From Symsagittifera roscoffensis (lineage: Eukaryota; Xenacoelomorpha; Acoela; Convolutidae), in NCBI RefSeq assembly GCF_963678635.1, contig NC_087063.1, positions 80,959,574-81,023,573 of the forward strand: a stretch of DNA of 64,000 bases. Direction: 5' to 3'. Below, piece after piece: positions 45,700-56,549 of this stretch. Numbering within the stretch: position 1 is the first letter of the stretch; each line of letters opens with the position of its first letter. The notes beneath the pieces are model-generated. The model worked only from the letters and a program-made list of their open reading frames with translations. It was not told the DNA's origin and did no database searches. The position numbers and the translations under genes were made by a program.

Positions 45700-46650
45700 C
45701 GGAAAAATTAGTTCACTACTACATTTACCTTTAAAACCTGACGCAATTTTCAAAAAACAAAGAGCAAGCTAAGTAACAATACACTTACACGATAAAGTAA
45801 ATACACTACTTGACATTTTAGAACAATATAAAATTATATCTCCAGTAAATAAAGAAGAACAACCAAAAAGTAACACCTTTATCAACCCAGTTAGCATCCT
45901 AGCTAAAAGAGAATCACTAAAAATTGTTCTAGACGCTAGATATCTCAATTTTCTAATTGACGAGTCTAAATGTAATTGGCCCATAGAGCCATTTCAGGTA
46001 ATTCCAACAAAAATGAATGGTAAATATTTCACAACCGCAGACATGAATAGTGCATAAAATCAAATGCCATTAGATGAACAATCATGACGATTAACACAGT
46101 TCGTTATTGGAAATCAACAATACGAATTCAACAGAGTATTCTATGGAATATCTATAGCACCAGCAGCTTTTTCAGCTTTTTTGAGTAAAATTTTTAGACC
46201 ACTTATACTCAAGAAAAATGCAATCACAGACTTAGACGATGTTTTCATGCAATCACAAACTGAAGATGAAATGTTTATAATTTTAGAACAGTATCATCAA
46301 ATACTCAAAAATGAAAATATGAAAGCAGCCCCAGATAAATCACATTTTTTTTCTAACACGCGTAAAGTTTCTTGGACACATAATTGAAAGAAACAGTATA
46401 AATCCAAAAAATCACGTATAGACGCAATTCAAAAAACTTCAACCACCCACAAATAAAAAGAAAATCCAAGAATTCTTTGGAATGTTAAATTTTCTCAATA
46501 AATATGTATATAAAATGCAATAATACTTAAGATCTTTCTATAACATCCTTAGTCAGCAAAACAACTTTGAATGGACGACTGAACATCAAACACGATTTGA
46601 CGAAATTAAAAAATTGCTAACAGAACAAATATCAAAAACGTATAGTTTTG
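45700..46650 (+). pseudogene. Reverse transcriptase relic, with RNase H core missing
   Basis: Readable RT blocks: SNTFINPVSILAKR, LKIVLDARYLN, FNRVFYGISIAPAAFSAFL, then TDLDDVFMQSQTEDEM (the xDD catalytic box, 46226) and, after a frame break near 46360, FLGHIIERN. Stops at 45769, 46056 and 46087. After KIKKLLTEQ-type sequence (about 46620) the text jumps to GKNLALPDTLSRN, the end of RNase H, so the RNase H core has been deleted. Confidence 0.75.
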
Positions 46651-47290
46651 ACAGCAGGAAAAAATCTTGCATTGCCAGATACACTAAGTAGAAATACACC
46701 AACTGGATTACTCACACGAAAAACTACAGTTGAAATACCACAAAATATTAAATTTTATCTTGCGAAAAACGAAACATCACCACGACTAGATTGTAAATAT
46801 GCAGTAAAAACCGATATAGACCAATCACAAACAAACAATTTACAACATTTCCCACTATGTTTAGATTGTCAAAACAATCACTATGAAGTCGATTTATTAG
46901 GTACATCCACATTTAAACCAATTCCATATTCACATTGGATAAAAAATAATACTCAACAAAACAACAAAAGACAATAAAGCAACAGCCACAAAAAAAGATC
47001 CCTTCCCATTCATAGAAAAAGAAAATTTAACTGACATTATAAATTTATCAGGACCACCGGCAAATGATGTAAAATACACAATAAATCAAGTTTTTAACCT
47101 TCATGACCCACTTGACACAATTCCCCTATCAAAAATAGAAGTCGAAAATATTTTTTTACCACCAACAGAGACAATTACACTACAATTATTACAAAAATAC
47201 CAAAATTTTGACCCTGTTATAAGACAACTCAAATCATGGCACATAAATAAAACAAATCATCTGAATATAGGAAGAAATTGACTTCTTCGG
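46648..47290 (+). pseudogene. RNase H end and pre-integrase linker relic
   Basis: GKNLALPDTLSRN is the typical end of Gypsy RNase H. A linker follows with LQLLQKYQNFDPVIRQLKSW, then a TGA at about 47279. Recognisable element sequence stops near 47330. Confidence 0.6.
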
Positions 47291-47944
47291 ACAAAATTAC
47301 AGACGGGAATTTAAATTAAAATTGGAAAACTTATCTTTTTTTTTCAATTTTCTGTATTTCATTGATTGTTTTCTATAATTTTTCCATAAGTTGAGATTTT
47401 TTTTGGTTACTTGGACTCCCTAAAAACAAATCAGAAGCTAAGTAGGAGAAAAATAATACATTTGTAGGAATTCTCAAACAAAATATTTAAAAAAAAACTT
47501 TATAGTTTAAAGAAAAAATGCAAAAGGAAAATTTTTGCTGTTGGTACTCCGACTTTTTTTCCAGCTAGAAACGTCTCTACTAAAAAGATATTTTTTGTCT
47601 TAACTGGAAAATTATCAGACGTTAAGGCTTCTAAAGGTACAAAAAAGAACAAGAATGTACAGTGCAGACATGGTTGAACATCAAACAACTTTGAGTGAAT
47701 CAATATGATTGATTGATTTTGAAATGATTTAAACTTAATCTTTCTAATAATGTGGAAATTTTTCAATAACATTATATCTGTAAATACTTCATTCTGTTGA
47801 ATGTTATCAAAATACATAAAACTTGGAATTGAAACTTCCATTATGAACAAAACTTGCTTTCAAAAAACTTATATGTGAACTTAAAAAATTGCCATTATAT
47901 GTAAGGCTCAGAGTTGATTAGCTAACCTAAAAACTGTTGATATT

Positions 47945-50900
47945 TTTACATCAAGTAAAGCGTGAGTATGATGTAGAAAAGATGGAAAAAGAAACAGATT
48001 TGGTAGAACATGAACATTTCCAGATACTAATACACATGAGTGTAAGCTGGAAAATCACTTAAAATTAAAAGTTCAGCTTAAAACATATGTTTTTTTCTGA
48101 AAACAGTTTGCAAAAACAGTTTTTGGTGCAAACATGGCTTTGAAATAGTAACCGATTGTTGGAATGATAATTTTACACCATTTAAAATTCAATTTTGTGT
48201 TAAGCTTTTGTTGTGTGGATATCGAATTTTATGAAAGTTCCATGAATAGTAGAACTGCAATCTAATTGATTGATATAAAATTGGGTAAAATTCTACAATT
48301 AATAAAGCTTGGTTTTAAATGTTTGATTTTTAAGTCTATAAAAAGTCCATTTTAGTTTGATATAAATTTTTTGAAAATTTTGAAAGTTCCATGATCAATA
48401 AAACTCTAATCTGATTGGTTGATGTCTAGGGTTGATGAAAATCCAGGATTTGTAGAGCCCCATTCTGATTGAATTATTTTTATTCCAGCTTCACCACTTT
48501 GTAATAAACCCATTCTGATTTTCTCCTACGTTAAAACTCAATTGAATAAGAAGTTTGAATAATAGTTTTTGTTTGCTTTTATTGATATTTTGAGACTATT
48601 CGAAATTAGTTCGAGTCTCCTAATCAATTTTTTGGGACTTTGTAAGCTTTCCGTTTAATCTTAAGTTCTTTTTATTTTTTTGAGATATCGATATTGAATA
48701 ATAACAAAAGAAGTGAATGTCTTGAGTGTGATAGATGATACACACGTCAAAATGTATCAAAATCCCGTACGACCTCTGGAGTTTTGAAATATCTAAACTG
48801 TAATTTTGCAAGCGAGGAAATGAATACTCATAGCAAAAAAAGCATTCTTTTTGTCAACTAATGTTTTTCAAGGTGATGGAAAGCACGTTCAGCGACCTCC
48901 AAACATACTCCACGCGAAGGTAAATCTTAGAACTACTTTTTTTAAAAAATGAGAAATTATTATAAAAATTAAGTTTACCGCTTGTCCTGAAAAAACTGTA
49001 GCGTGACAAAATCTAATAATCTTTACAGTTTGACGACAAATTTAATGATAAAAACATCTCGAGCTTCAATCGGATTTATTTAATTGTAAAATTATCAAAA
49101 AAGTTGATCCAAAATCTTTAGTCTACAGTTAGTACTGCATTGGAAGTAAAGTGATTGCGAGTCTGTTGTGTTAAAATTGCAGTAAAAGTAAGTTTATGAT
49201 TTAATAGGTGTATCTGTGTTTGTTAAATATTTGTAATAAAAGTACTGGATAAGTATAAGACATCAACTAATTGAATCGTTTTGACTATCTAATGTTTTAT
49301 ATTTCTCTTAGTTTAGTGCCTTTGAATGCGTTCATGGATTACTGCGTTTTCAAGCAGATAAATGGTAGCTTATGTATCAATTTTCAAAATGGTTTTACTG
49401 TTTTTGATAATTGATGTAGTTACGATAAAAATAGAAATGAATTTTTTATACCTTGAACATTTCCAGATGATAATATACATAAAAAGTAAGCTGGGGAAAA
49501 TCACTTCAATTTTAAAAGTTAAGGTTAAAACATACAGTTTTTTCTCAAAAATATTGGCAAAGATAGTTTATGGTGCAAACTTTGCTTTGGATTAGTAAAC
49601 GACTGTTGGAATGATAGTGTTACCCAATTTTGTATGAAACTTTTGTTGTGTGGATATCAAACTTTTTGAAAATTCCGTGATTAGTAGAACTCCAATCTGA
49701 TTGATTGATATCAAGCTGGTTAGATTTCCACTAGAAATAAAGCTTGATTTTAAATGTTTGGCATTTAAATTTTTAAAAAGTTCACTATAGAATGATATAA
49801 TTTTTTTGAAAGTTTTGAAAGTTCCATGACTAGTATAAATTTAATCTGATTGATTGATGTCAAGGGTTATAAAAAATCCAGAATTTATAGAGCCCATTCT
49901 GATTGGTTTATTTTCATTTCAGCTACACCACGTAGAATTAAATCCATTCTGATTTTGTTTTACGTTGAAACTCAATTGGTTAAGAAGTTTCAATAAATGT
50001 TTTTGTTTGATTCTATTGATTTTTTGAGACTATTCGAAGTTAGTTCGAATCTCCTATTCAAAATTTTGGTACTTTCTAAATTTACCGTTTAAACTCATGT
50101 TCCTTCTTACTTTTTGAGCTGTCGCTATTGAATAGTAACAAAAAAGTTGAAAATCTTGAGTGTGATAGATGATACACACGTCAAATTGTATCAAAACATC
50201 GTACGACCTCTGGAGTTGTGAAATGTCCAAACTGTAATTTTCACACATATAGCAACGAGGAATTGAATACTCATATCAAAAATAAGCATTCTCCTTGCCA
50301 AATAATGTTTTTCAAGTTGATGGAAAGCACGTTCAGGGTCCTCCAATCATACTTTACAAGAAGATAAATTTTGAACTATATTTTAAAAACATAGTAGAAA
50401 TTATTATGAAAGTTAAGTTTAGCGCTTATCCTGAAAAAACTGTAGCCTGAAAAAATCTATTAATTTTTACACTTTGATGAAGTACAAATAATCTAGTGAA
50501 TACTTGATGACAAAATCATTTCCAGCTTCAATCGGATTCAATTTGTCGTAAAACTATCAAAGAAAGTCGATCCAAAATCTTTCATCCACAGTTAGAACTG
50601 CAATGGTAGTAAGCTAATTGCGATTCTGTTGTGTTAAAAAATCAGTAAAAGTAAGTTTATGAGTTAATAGGTGTTAACGTGTTTTTTAAATAATTGTAAA
50701 AAAAAATACTGGATAGTTATAAAACATCAACTAATTGAAAAATTTTGGCTATATTGATTTTATAATACTCTTTGCTTAGTGCCTTCGAATGCGTTCATAA
50801 ATTTGCGCATTCTCAAGCAGATAAATGGTAGCCTATGTATCGAAATTAATAATTTTTTTTTCAGTTTTTGTTAACAGGCGTCGAAAAGATGAAAATAGAA

Positions 50901-51120
50901 AAAAAATTGTTAGACCTTGAATTTTTCTAGATAATAATATACAAACGTGTAAGCTGGAAAATCACTTCAAAAATGAAAGTTAAGGTTAAAACATATAGTT
51001 TTTCCTAAAAACTATTGGCAAAGAGTCGTTTTGACGCAAACTTTGCTTTGTGTTGGTAAACGATTGTGGAAAGATAGTTTTACACCATTTAAAATTCACT
51101 AATTCGTATTAAACTTTTAA
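47945..51120 (+). repeat. Diverged tandem repeat, about 1.45-kb unit, 2.2 copies
   Basis: The same blocks recur in order: GAACATTTCCAGAT at 48012 and 49459 (diverged at 50917), CTTGAGTGTGATAGATGATA at about 48720 and 50156, TGGAAAGCACGTTCAG at 48876 and 50321. Copies are roughly 80-85% alike by eye. No open frame of note. A smaller internal duplication (GAAAGTTCCATGA..CTGATTGATTGATAT) lies within each copy. Confidence 0.75.
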
Positions 51121-54100
51121 TCGAATTGGATTCAATCTGATGATGGCGATTGAAGCGTTTACGAAGAAAACCTTCGTTGAAAATCTTTGAAAAAAAAGTT
51201 AGGTTAAGGCTTTTGTAATTTGGGGATAGTTTTGCTTTAATTCTGATTAAAAATGATCGATTAAGAAAAAATGCAACATAAAAACAGCAGGTTTTGGTGA
51301 TTATGAGTAAATTGTTGCGTTTTTGTTACCGTTTGGTCAAACTAAGCAAAATTAAATGAAAATTCAAGTGCTTTGAGGATATTTTTACAAATAAAAAAAC
51401 CTCAGAGACAAAAATCGATTATCTTTTTTTCTTGCTGAAACCATGTCAATTAATTCTTTTGGAAGATAATAGAGAAGCAGAAGTCAAAAATCTGCTTTCA
51501 AGATCAACGCATTGTAGATTCTGTTAAACAAAAGCTGGACATTCGTTGTACAAAGATTGTAAGAGAGAGCAGTATGAATTCTACTGCAGTTTTTTAAGCA
51601 AACTGATAATTGTAACAGAGTCCGAGATATAAAATCACAAATGACATCCGATTCAAGATGAAACTATTTATATAGGCCATTGTACCATTCGAGTTCTTGC
51701 TCTGGTTGCCTTCAATTTTTTTTTTCAGTTAGAAAACTAGGTAGAACTGCAGAGTTTTTGCTTAATGAATTTGGCTTTAGTTTCAAAAAATTTATTCAAT
51801 GGATACAATTTATACCTGGATTTTGTTTTCTGAGTTATTTTTTTAAAATGTCTTTTTTTGGAAGCTTTTAAAAATCGGAGTTTAGAAACTGGATTTTTGT
51901 GCGTATTTCTATATTTGAAAGTTTTCAGATTACAAGCAAAATATTTGCTTGTAAGTTGCTCATCAAACTCAACTTAAAATTACACCCGGAGGTTCTCTGT
52001 TTTTACTAGCTACATATGCTTGTGTTTTCTCTTTTGAATGTTTCAGCTGAGAAAAGTTTTCTCTCAAAAGAACAATTTTGAGAGAGCTCAACAAAAAATT
52101 GGATTAGAAAGAGATTTTAAAATTAATTTGCGAGAAAAATTATAGTTTTTGATCACAAAATTTGTGTGTCTACTAGAAGTATACGATGCAAAGGTTAGTT
52201 TTTAGAAGTTTGCAGTTGACACTTTACGTTTGCCAGCAAATTGTTTCTTGAAATGATACTATTTCCCCCCTCAATTCCCAGCTCTGACCAAATTTTTATG
52301 CAAAGCGATTTCAAAAGAAAGAACCTATATAAAGCAGAAAGGAAGAATAATCTTGATGATAATGATTGCTCGATTAGATGAAACCTATATTATGCTGATT
52401 CTTTGTGCAGAAAGAGACTAACTTACTCCTTTTGAACAGAAAATTATCAATTTATGAATCCCCGAAAACTACAAAAATTGATTATTAAAACGGATTCTAC
52501 GCATTATATGCAGCATTTTTACTTCTGAAGTTTTTCCAGAAAAAATTGGATAACATCAACGATGTGCTTGTTTTGAAGTTTATTCTATTTGTAATTTTAA
52601 CAAAAAGTGCAGTTTTGGTTTGTAAAAATAAATTATGGCAGTAAAAGTAATATGCGATACAAAGAATTGTTTTCTTTTGTAATTTATTTCTTTAAACTAC
52701 TTCATTTTTTCAAAAAGAATCTTAAAAACTTTTTTTGATAAAATACGACAAAAATGATGATTAATAAAGCATGATTTAGTCACCAACTGAGCCCAGCTGA
52801 GAGAAATTTTGATATAAAAGATAAAATCACGAAAAAAAAATTCTGAAAAATGTATAGTCTTCTTAAAAGGTACTATGAGAAAGATAGAAAAATGTACTTA
52901 AAAAAACACAAACAAATTCACGATAAAATTTTTTTTCTTAGTTTAAAGTTTTACCAGAGCAAAGGAAGTGAAAAAAATTAAGGTAAAAAATCTCTGTTAA
53001 AAAAATTCAGAAGCAAATCCAGATCTTAAATATGTGCAAAAATTGAAAGTCTGAAAATTTAAATTGCGCAGAAAATTAAAAACACCTAGTATATAAAATT
53101 TTGATTTTTTTTCCTTCAAAAATACACAAACAACTTACACCCCATGGAGAACACAACTGAGCAAACCAATTAAGTGTAGACAGATTACTTCAGAACAATT
53201 CTAAGAAATGATTTATGATAGCAAATCAATTGTTAATTTAAAAAGTCTAACGTCATTTTGGTGTAAAAACGTCAAGTATTTCAACTTCGCCTCGTTCAGT
53301 TGTTTTAATTAGATCGTGAACAAACACTTTCTGGCATTTTCTTATGTGTGAATGCCTTATGCGTTTTAATTAATCCCAAATTTGAAAGCGTTTTGACTGA
53401 TACTGATAGTTTTTGCTGAAAGCCTTGAATTTATTCCTTGAAGCCTTTATCCAATCAACGTTTTTCTTGGACGAAAATAAATTTGGCTTCGGCGAAAATA
53501 AAATCAAAAGTTAACTTTTTACTTCTCAAGCTTCCTTCAAATCAAATCATTCATCGAACAAAAAAGGTAGTTTTTTATTGTACTGCTAATCTTATTATAA
53601 TTTGTGTGTCCGTTTTAATTATTAGTGTCCGGAAAAAGACTACAAAAAGAAGTTTATATAAGATGCAGTGATAAAAAAACGAAATCAGATTGCTTAAAAT
53701 TAGGCGGTTGGCGTTTTAAAAAAACTTTCAGCATATAATTTTGTATTAAAAACTACCTAATTAGCTTCAAGTTTTCCAGTTTTGGTCCCTTAAGCATATG
53801 AATTTTGAGTATCAGAATGCGAAACCAACAAATTGATGCCATGCTTATTTTCTAATCGTCAAAATAGAGTAAAATGGTCTATGTTTGAGCCACTAAATCC
53901 AAATTGCTTTTTTATCATACATTTTGCAGGCCTGCAGCAAAACGAGGAATCCTGCAGCAACTTTTTTGTTTGCGGAAATTAATTGACCCTCCAACTTTTG
54001 TCGAACCGTCGAAACTTTAGTCGATTTTTTCTTAGATCGAACAAATTGATTTTCTGAGCTATCCCAAATCACCAAAAAGAGCCTAGTTTGACCAAATTTT

Positions 54101-54440
54101 CTGAGCCGCAGGCAGATGTTTGAAAAACAGGCCAAATAAAGGCGTTTTTATGCATTTGTTGGAAAATTTTGACCTAGAAATCACGTTTTTGGGCGCCCCG
54201 CACTCCACCTCACAACTAGTATGCATTGTTTCCATCAGCCAAAATAGGGTGTCTTAAATTAGTACAAAAGGGGGGCCCTTGTGGTGGATCGTCAGGGGGT
54301 CGAAACGTTTGTCCCCCTAAATCCACCCTGCCCTCTCACACTCCTTTTCCAATATCTCATTCACAAATTCCTGTACAGAAAGCGGGTAAAATGCGCAACT
54401 AATTTTAAGAGAGAGAGAGAGAAGTGTGTGTATTTACCAT
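51121..54440. other. AT-rich interval without recognised genes
   Basis: I see only short, low-complexity open frames. The last part (54150-54330) resembles the GGGCGGAT-type repeats in reverse (AATTTTGACC, GGGGGACAAACG on the opposite strand). Confidence 0.5.
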
Positions 54441-54450
54441 TTATAGTTTA

Positions 54451-54612
54451 CCGGGTTGACCAAAATGCTTAACATACAATTCTCATAAATGGGAAATTAC
54501 TTTTCATACAATTTCATACAATTCCATACGTAGAGAAAATTGTATGAAAACTCTATCATAAGCATTTTCCCATTAATGAAAATTTTATGATAGGTATTTT
54601 CTCCATAAACCA
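54451..54612. repeat. Fragment of the CCGGGTTGAC MITE
   Basis: Starts CCGGGTTGACCAAAATGCTT and carries several facing copies of GAAAATTGTATGA, as in the full element 270 bp downstream. Confidence 0.5.
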
Positions 54613-54882
54613 AAAAGTTGTTTTTTGTTCGTAAATTTATTTTCTGACAATTTTCGGTTGTGTTTGCAACCGAACACAAGTCTCAAAGACCTTAGCTACT
54701 CAAAGCGCCAAAATTACAATGCATAGAAAATGACCTTAATTGTTTTCGTGCTGTCTTTCACAAATGATATAACAAAAGTAACAAACTTTTAATTTTTGGC
54801 AAAATTTTTCAATGATGATTATTTTAAATTTGTGAATTTTCAAAATATCAGGCATTGATCAAGTCAGACATAAACACGCCAC

Positions 54883-55605
54883 CCGGGTTGACCTCCATAC
54901 ACCGAAAATGCTTATCATACAATTCCATACATCAAGTTTGTGGGAAAATGCTTGTCATACAATTTTCATACAATTTCTAAAAATGGTTGAAAACTGGTAT
55001 AAACTCATTTCTGTGGCTGTTTGATTCTAATAAAACAATCTGATGATAAAAAACTGAGGTTTTTGTTTTTGAAAAAAATGCTTATCATACAATTCCCATA
55101 TATGGAAATTGTATGACTGGCATTTTTTTGATGGCGACACAAAAAATTTTTCAAGTAATTTTGAAAATTTGACCCAAATTTTTTTTTGTTTTTTTTTCAA
55201 CCGCAAATCGATTTTCGTACGCAAACAAACATTTTTCGAAACATACAGTAGAAATAGAAATTTTCAGCGTTTTTGGAAAAAAATATATAAGTAAATAGAA
55301 AAAAAGCCAATATTATCGTATCCAGGAATACGTTATGCACACAAAAAATTAAATTTTGCATGCAACAAATTTTTTTTCGGAAAATGTTTGTTTGGGTACA
55401 AAATTTGGTTTGCGCTTGAAAAAAAACAAAAAAATTTTAGGGGCAAATTTTCAAAACTACTTGGAGAATGTAATTTTTTCGAAAATGTATGAAAATTGTA
55501 TGACAAGCAGTTTCTCCATACACTTGATGTATGAAATTGTATGATAATGATTTTGTTGTATGGAATTGTATGACAAGCATTTTCGGTTTATGGGGGTCAA
55601 TCCGG
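54883..55605. mobile_element. MITE-like element with inverted ends of about 100 bp
   Basis: Left end CCGGGTTGACCTCCATACAC and right end GTTTATGGGGGTCAATCCGG are imperfect inverted repeats; inside each, GAAAATGCTTRTCATACAAT is repeated. About 723 bp, without coding capacity. A target-site duplication is not evident. Confidence 0.65.
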
Positions 55606-55618
55606 CTTACTTTGTATT

Positions 55619-56167
55619 TTTGTTGTTTCGACTTTCAATACGAAAGTAACGGAATATTTGTGCTCGGGTTGGGTTTTTTTTTCAGACAAATTTCGACTTT
55701 TTAACTAGCCATTTTTGACGGATTTTTTTATTATCATTCAAAAGCTATTGTTGTCCTGAGCTTAAATTTGACAAGATATTTCATCTGTGATCAGTTTTGT
55801 AAAGTTATGGGGGTTCAAAGATTGCCATTTTGCCAATTTGGGACAATTAACGCGCGAGTATTTCGCGCTATTAACGCGTAAGCGGAGATTTAATCCGTCT
55901 TAGAAATCGTTCCAAGTTGGTTGAAAGAAGCTCATTCGCCATAATTAATTGGTTACAAGGAGCGAAATCTATCCTTTTGTTCTTTTAATGGCGTGTGGGG
56001 GGGATGATTTTCATAAGAATTTCAAAATTTAGAAAAAAACTTTCATTTTTTTTATTACATTTAGATTTTTTAAGTTATTATTGATCCATAAAACTTAAAA
56101 GGCGGTCGGAACATTCAGGGCCTGTTCCGACCGTCTTCGCTTTTGCCTGATACGAGCAGTCTTGTTG
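55619..56167 (+). mobile_element. Helitron-like/hairpin-ended element, full copy
   Basis: Parallel to 28403-28937 over its length: GAAAGTAACGGAATATTTG, TTTTTAACTAGCCATTTTTG, ACAAGGAGCGAAATCTATCC, TAAACTTAAAAGGCGGTCGG. The terminal hairpin is enlarged: GGTCGGAAC at 56103 pairs with GTTCCGACC at about 56123. Confidence 0.6.
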
Positions 56168-56189
56168 TGTTTTAGCTTTCTAAATCGAA

Positions 56190-56354
56190 ATGCCGAGCAT
56201 CCAATTTTGGTTGGCTTTGTACGGAAACGACGACTTCTACTTCGACAAATGTTTCGGCAACTCGCATAACTGCACCGTCCACGAGGACTACATGCCGCAT
56301 CCGGACAAATTCCTGCCATTTCTCCGTCTGAAATTTATCACAGAAATCCACACG
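56190..56354 (+). CDS. Exon-like open frame, unrecognised
   Basis: A GC-richer stretch than its surroundings, 55 codons from an ATG at 56190 to a plausible donor (ACACG, GTCAGTG). It reads FWLALYGNDDFYFDKCFG, then NSHNCTVHEDY and HPDKFLPFLRLKF. The base composition and codon use look coding. I do not recognise the family; SHNCTV only weakly recalls THNCTI of the local UGTs. An in-frame stop lies just before the ATG. It sits between a Helitron-like 3' end and the satellite, so it may be a captured gene piece. Confidence 0.35.
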
Positions 56355-56458
56355 GTCAGTGATAATTATAAAAAAAATGGCAATAACTTCAGAACTCAGA
56401 CAACTAGTGCTTCCGAAACTATCATACGCCGAGCATTAAACGTAAAAAAGAACCTACC

Positions 56459-56522
56459 CGGGTCGAGGCACTGACTTTATGTTTCGACTTTTGAAAGTGA
56501 TCAAACGTCAGTGCTCAACCAA
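56459..56522. repeat. Inverted repeat at the satellite edge
   Basis: GGTCGAGGCACTGAC pairs with GTCAGTGCTCAACC across about 34 bases. Confidence 0.65.
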
Positions 56523-56549
56523 AAAAGAATAGCCGAGACAGGGGTTTGA

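Larger units (their letters stand above)
39336..47330 (+). mobile_element. Decayed Gypsy/Ty3-type LTR retroelement, 3'-truncated
   Basis: A plus strand strikingly rich in A and poor in G runs through this interval. In order: a possible 5' LTR (about 39336-39678) with a perfect inverted repeat GTGCTGAAAT/ATTTCAGCAC (39386-39413), a possible primer-binding site TGGTGCGACCATAAG (39682), gag, protease, reverse transcriptase, the end of RNase H and the linker before integrase. There is no integrase, no 3' LTR and no envelope-like frame. Many stops and shifts break every gene. Order gag-protease-RT-RNase H and the RT sequence place it with Ty3/Gypsy. The left boundary is a guess from a TGT start. 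Confidence 0.8.
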
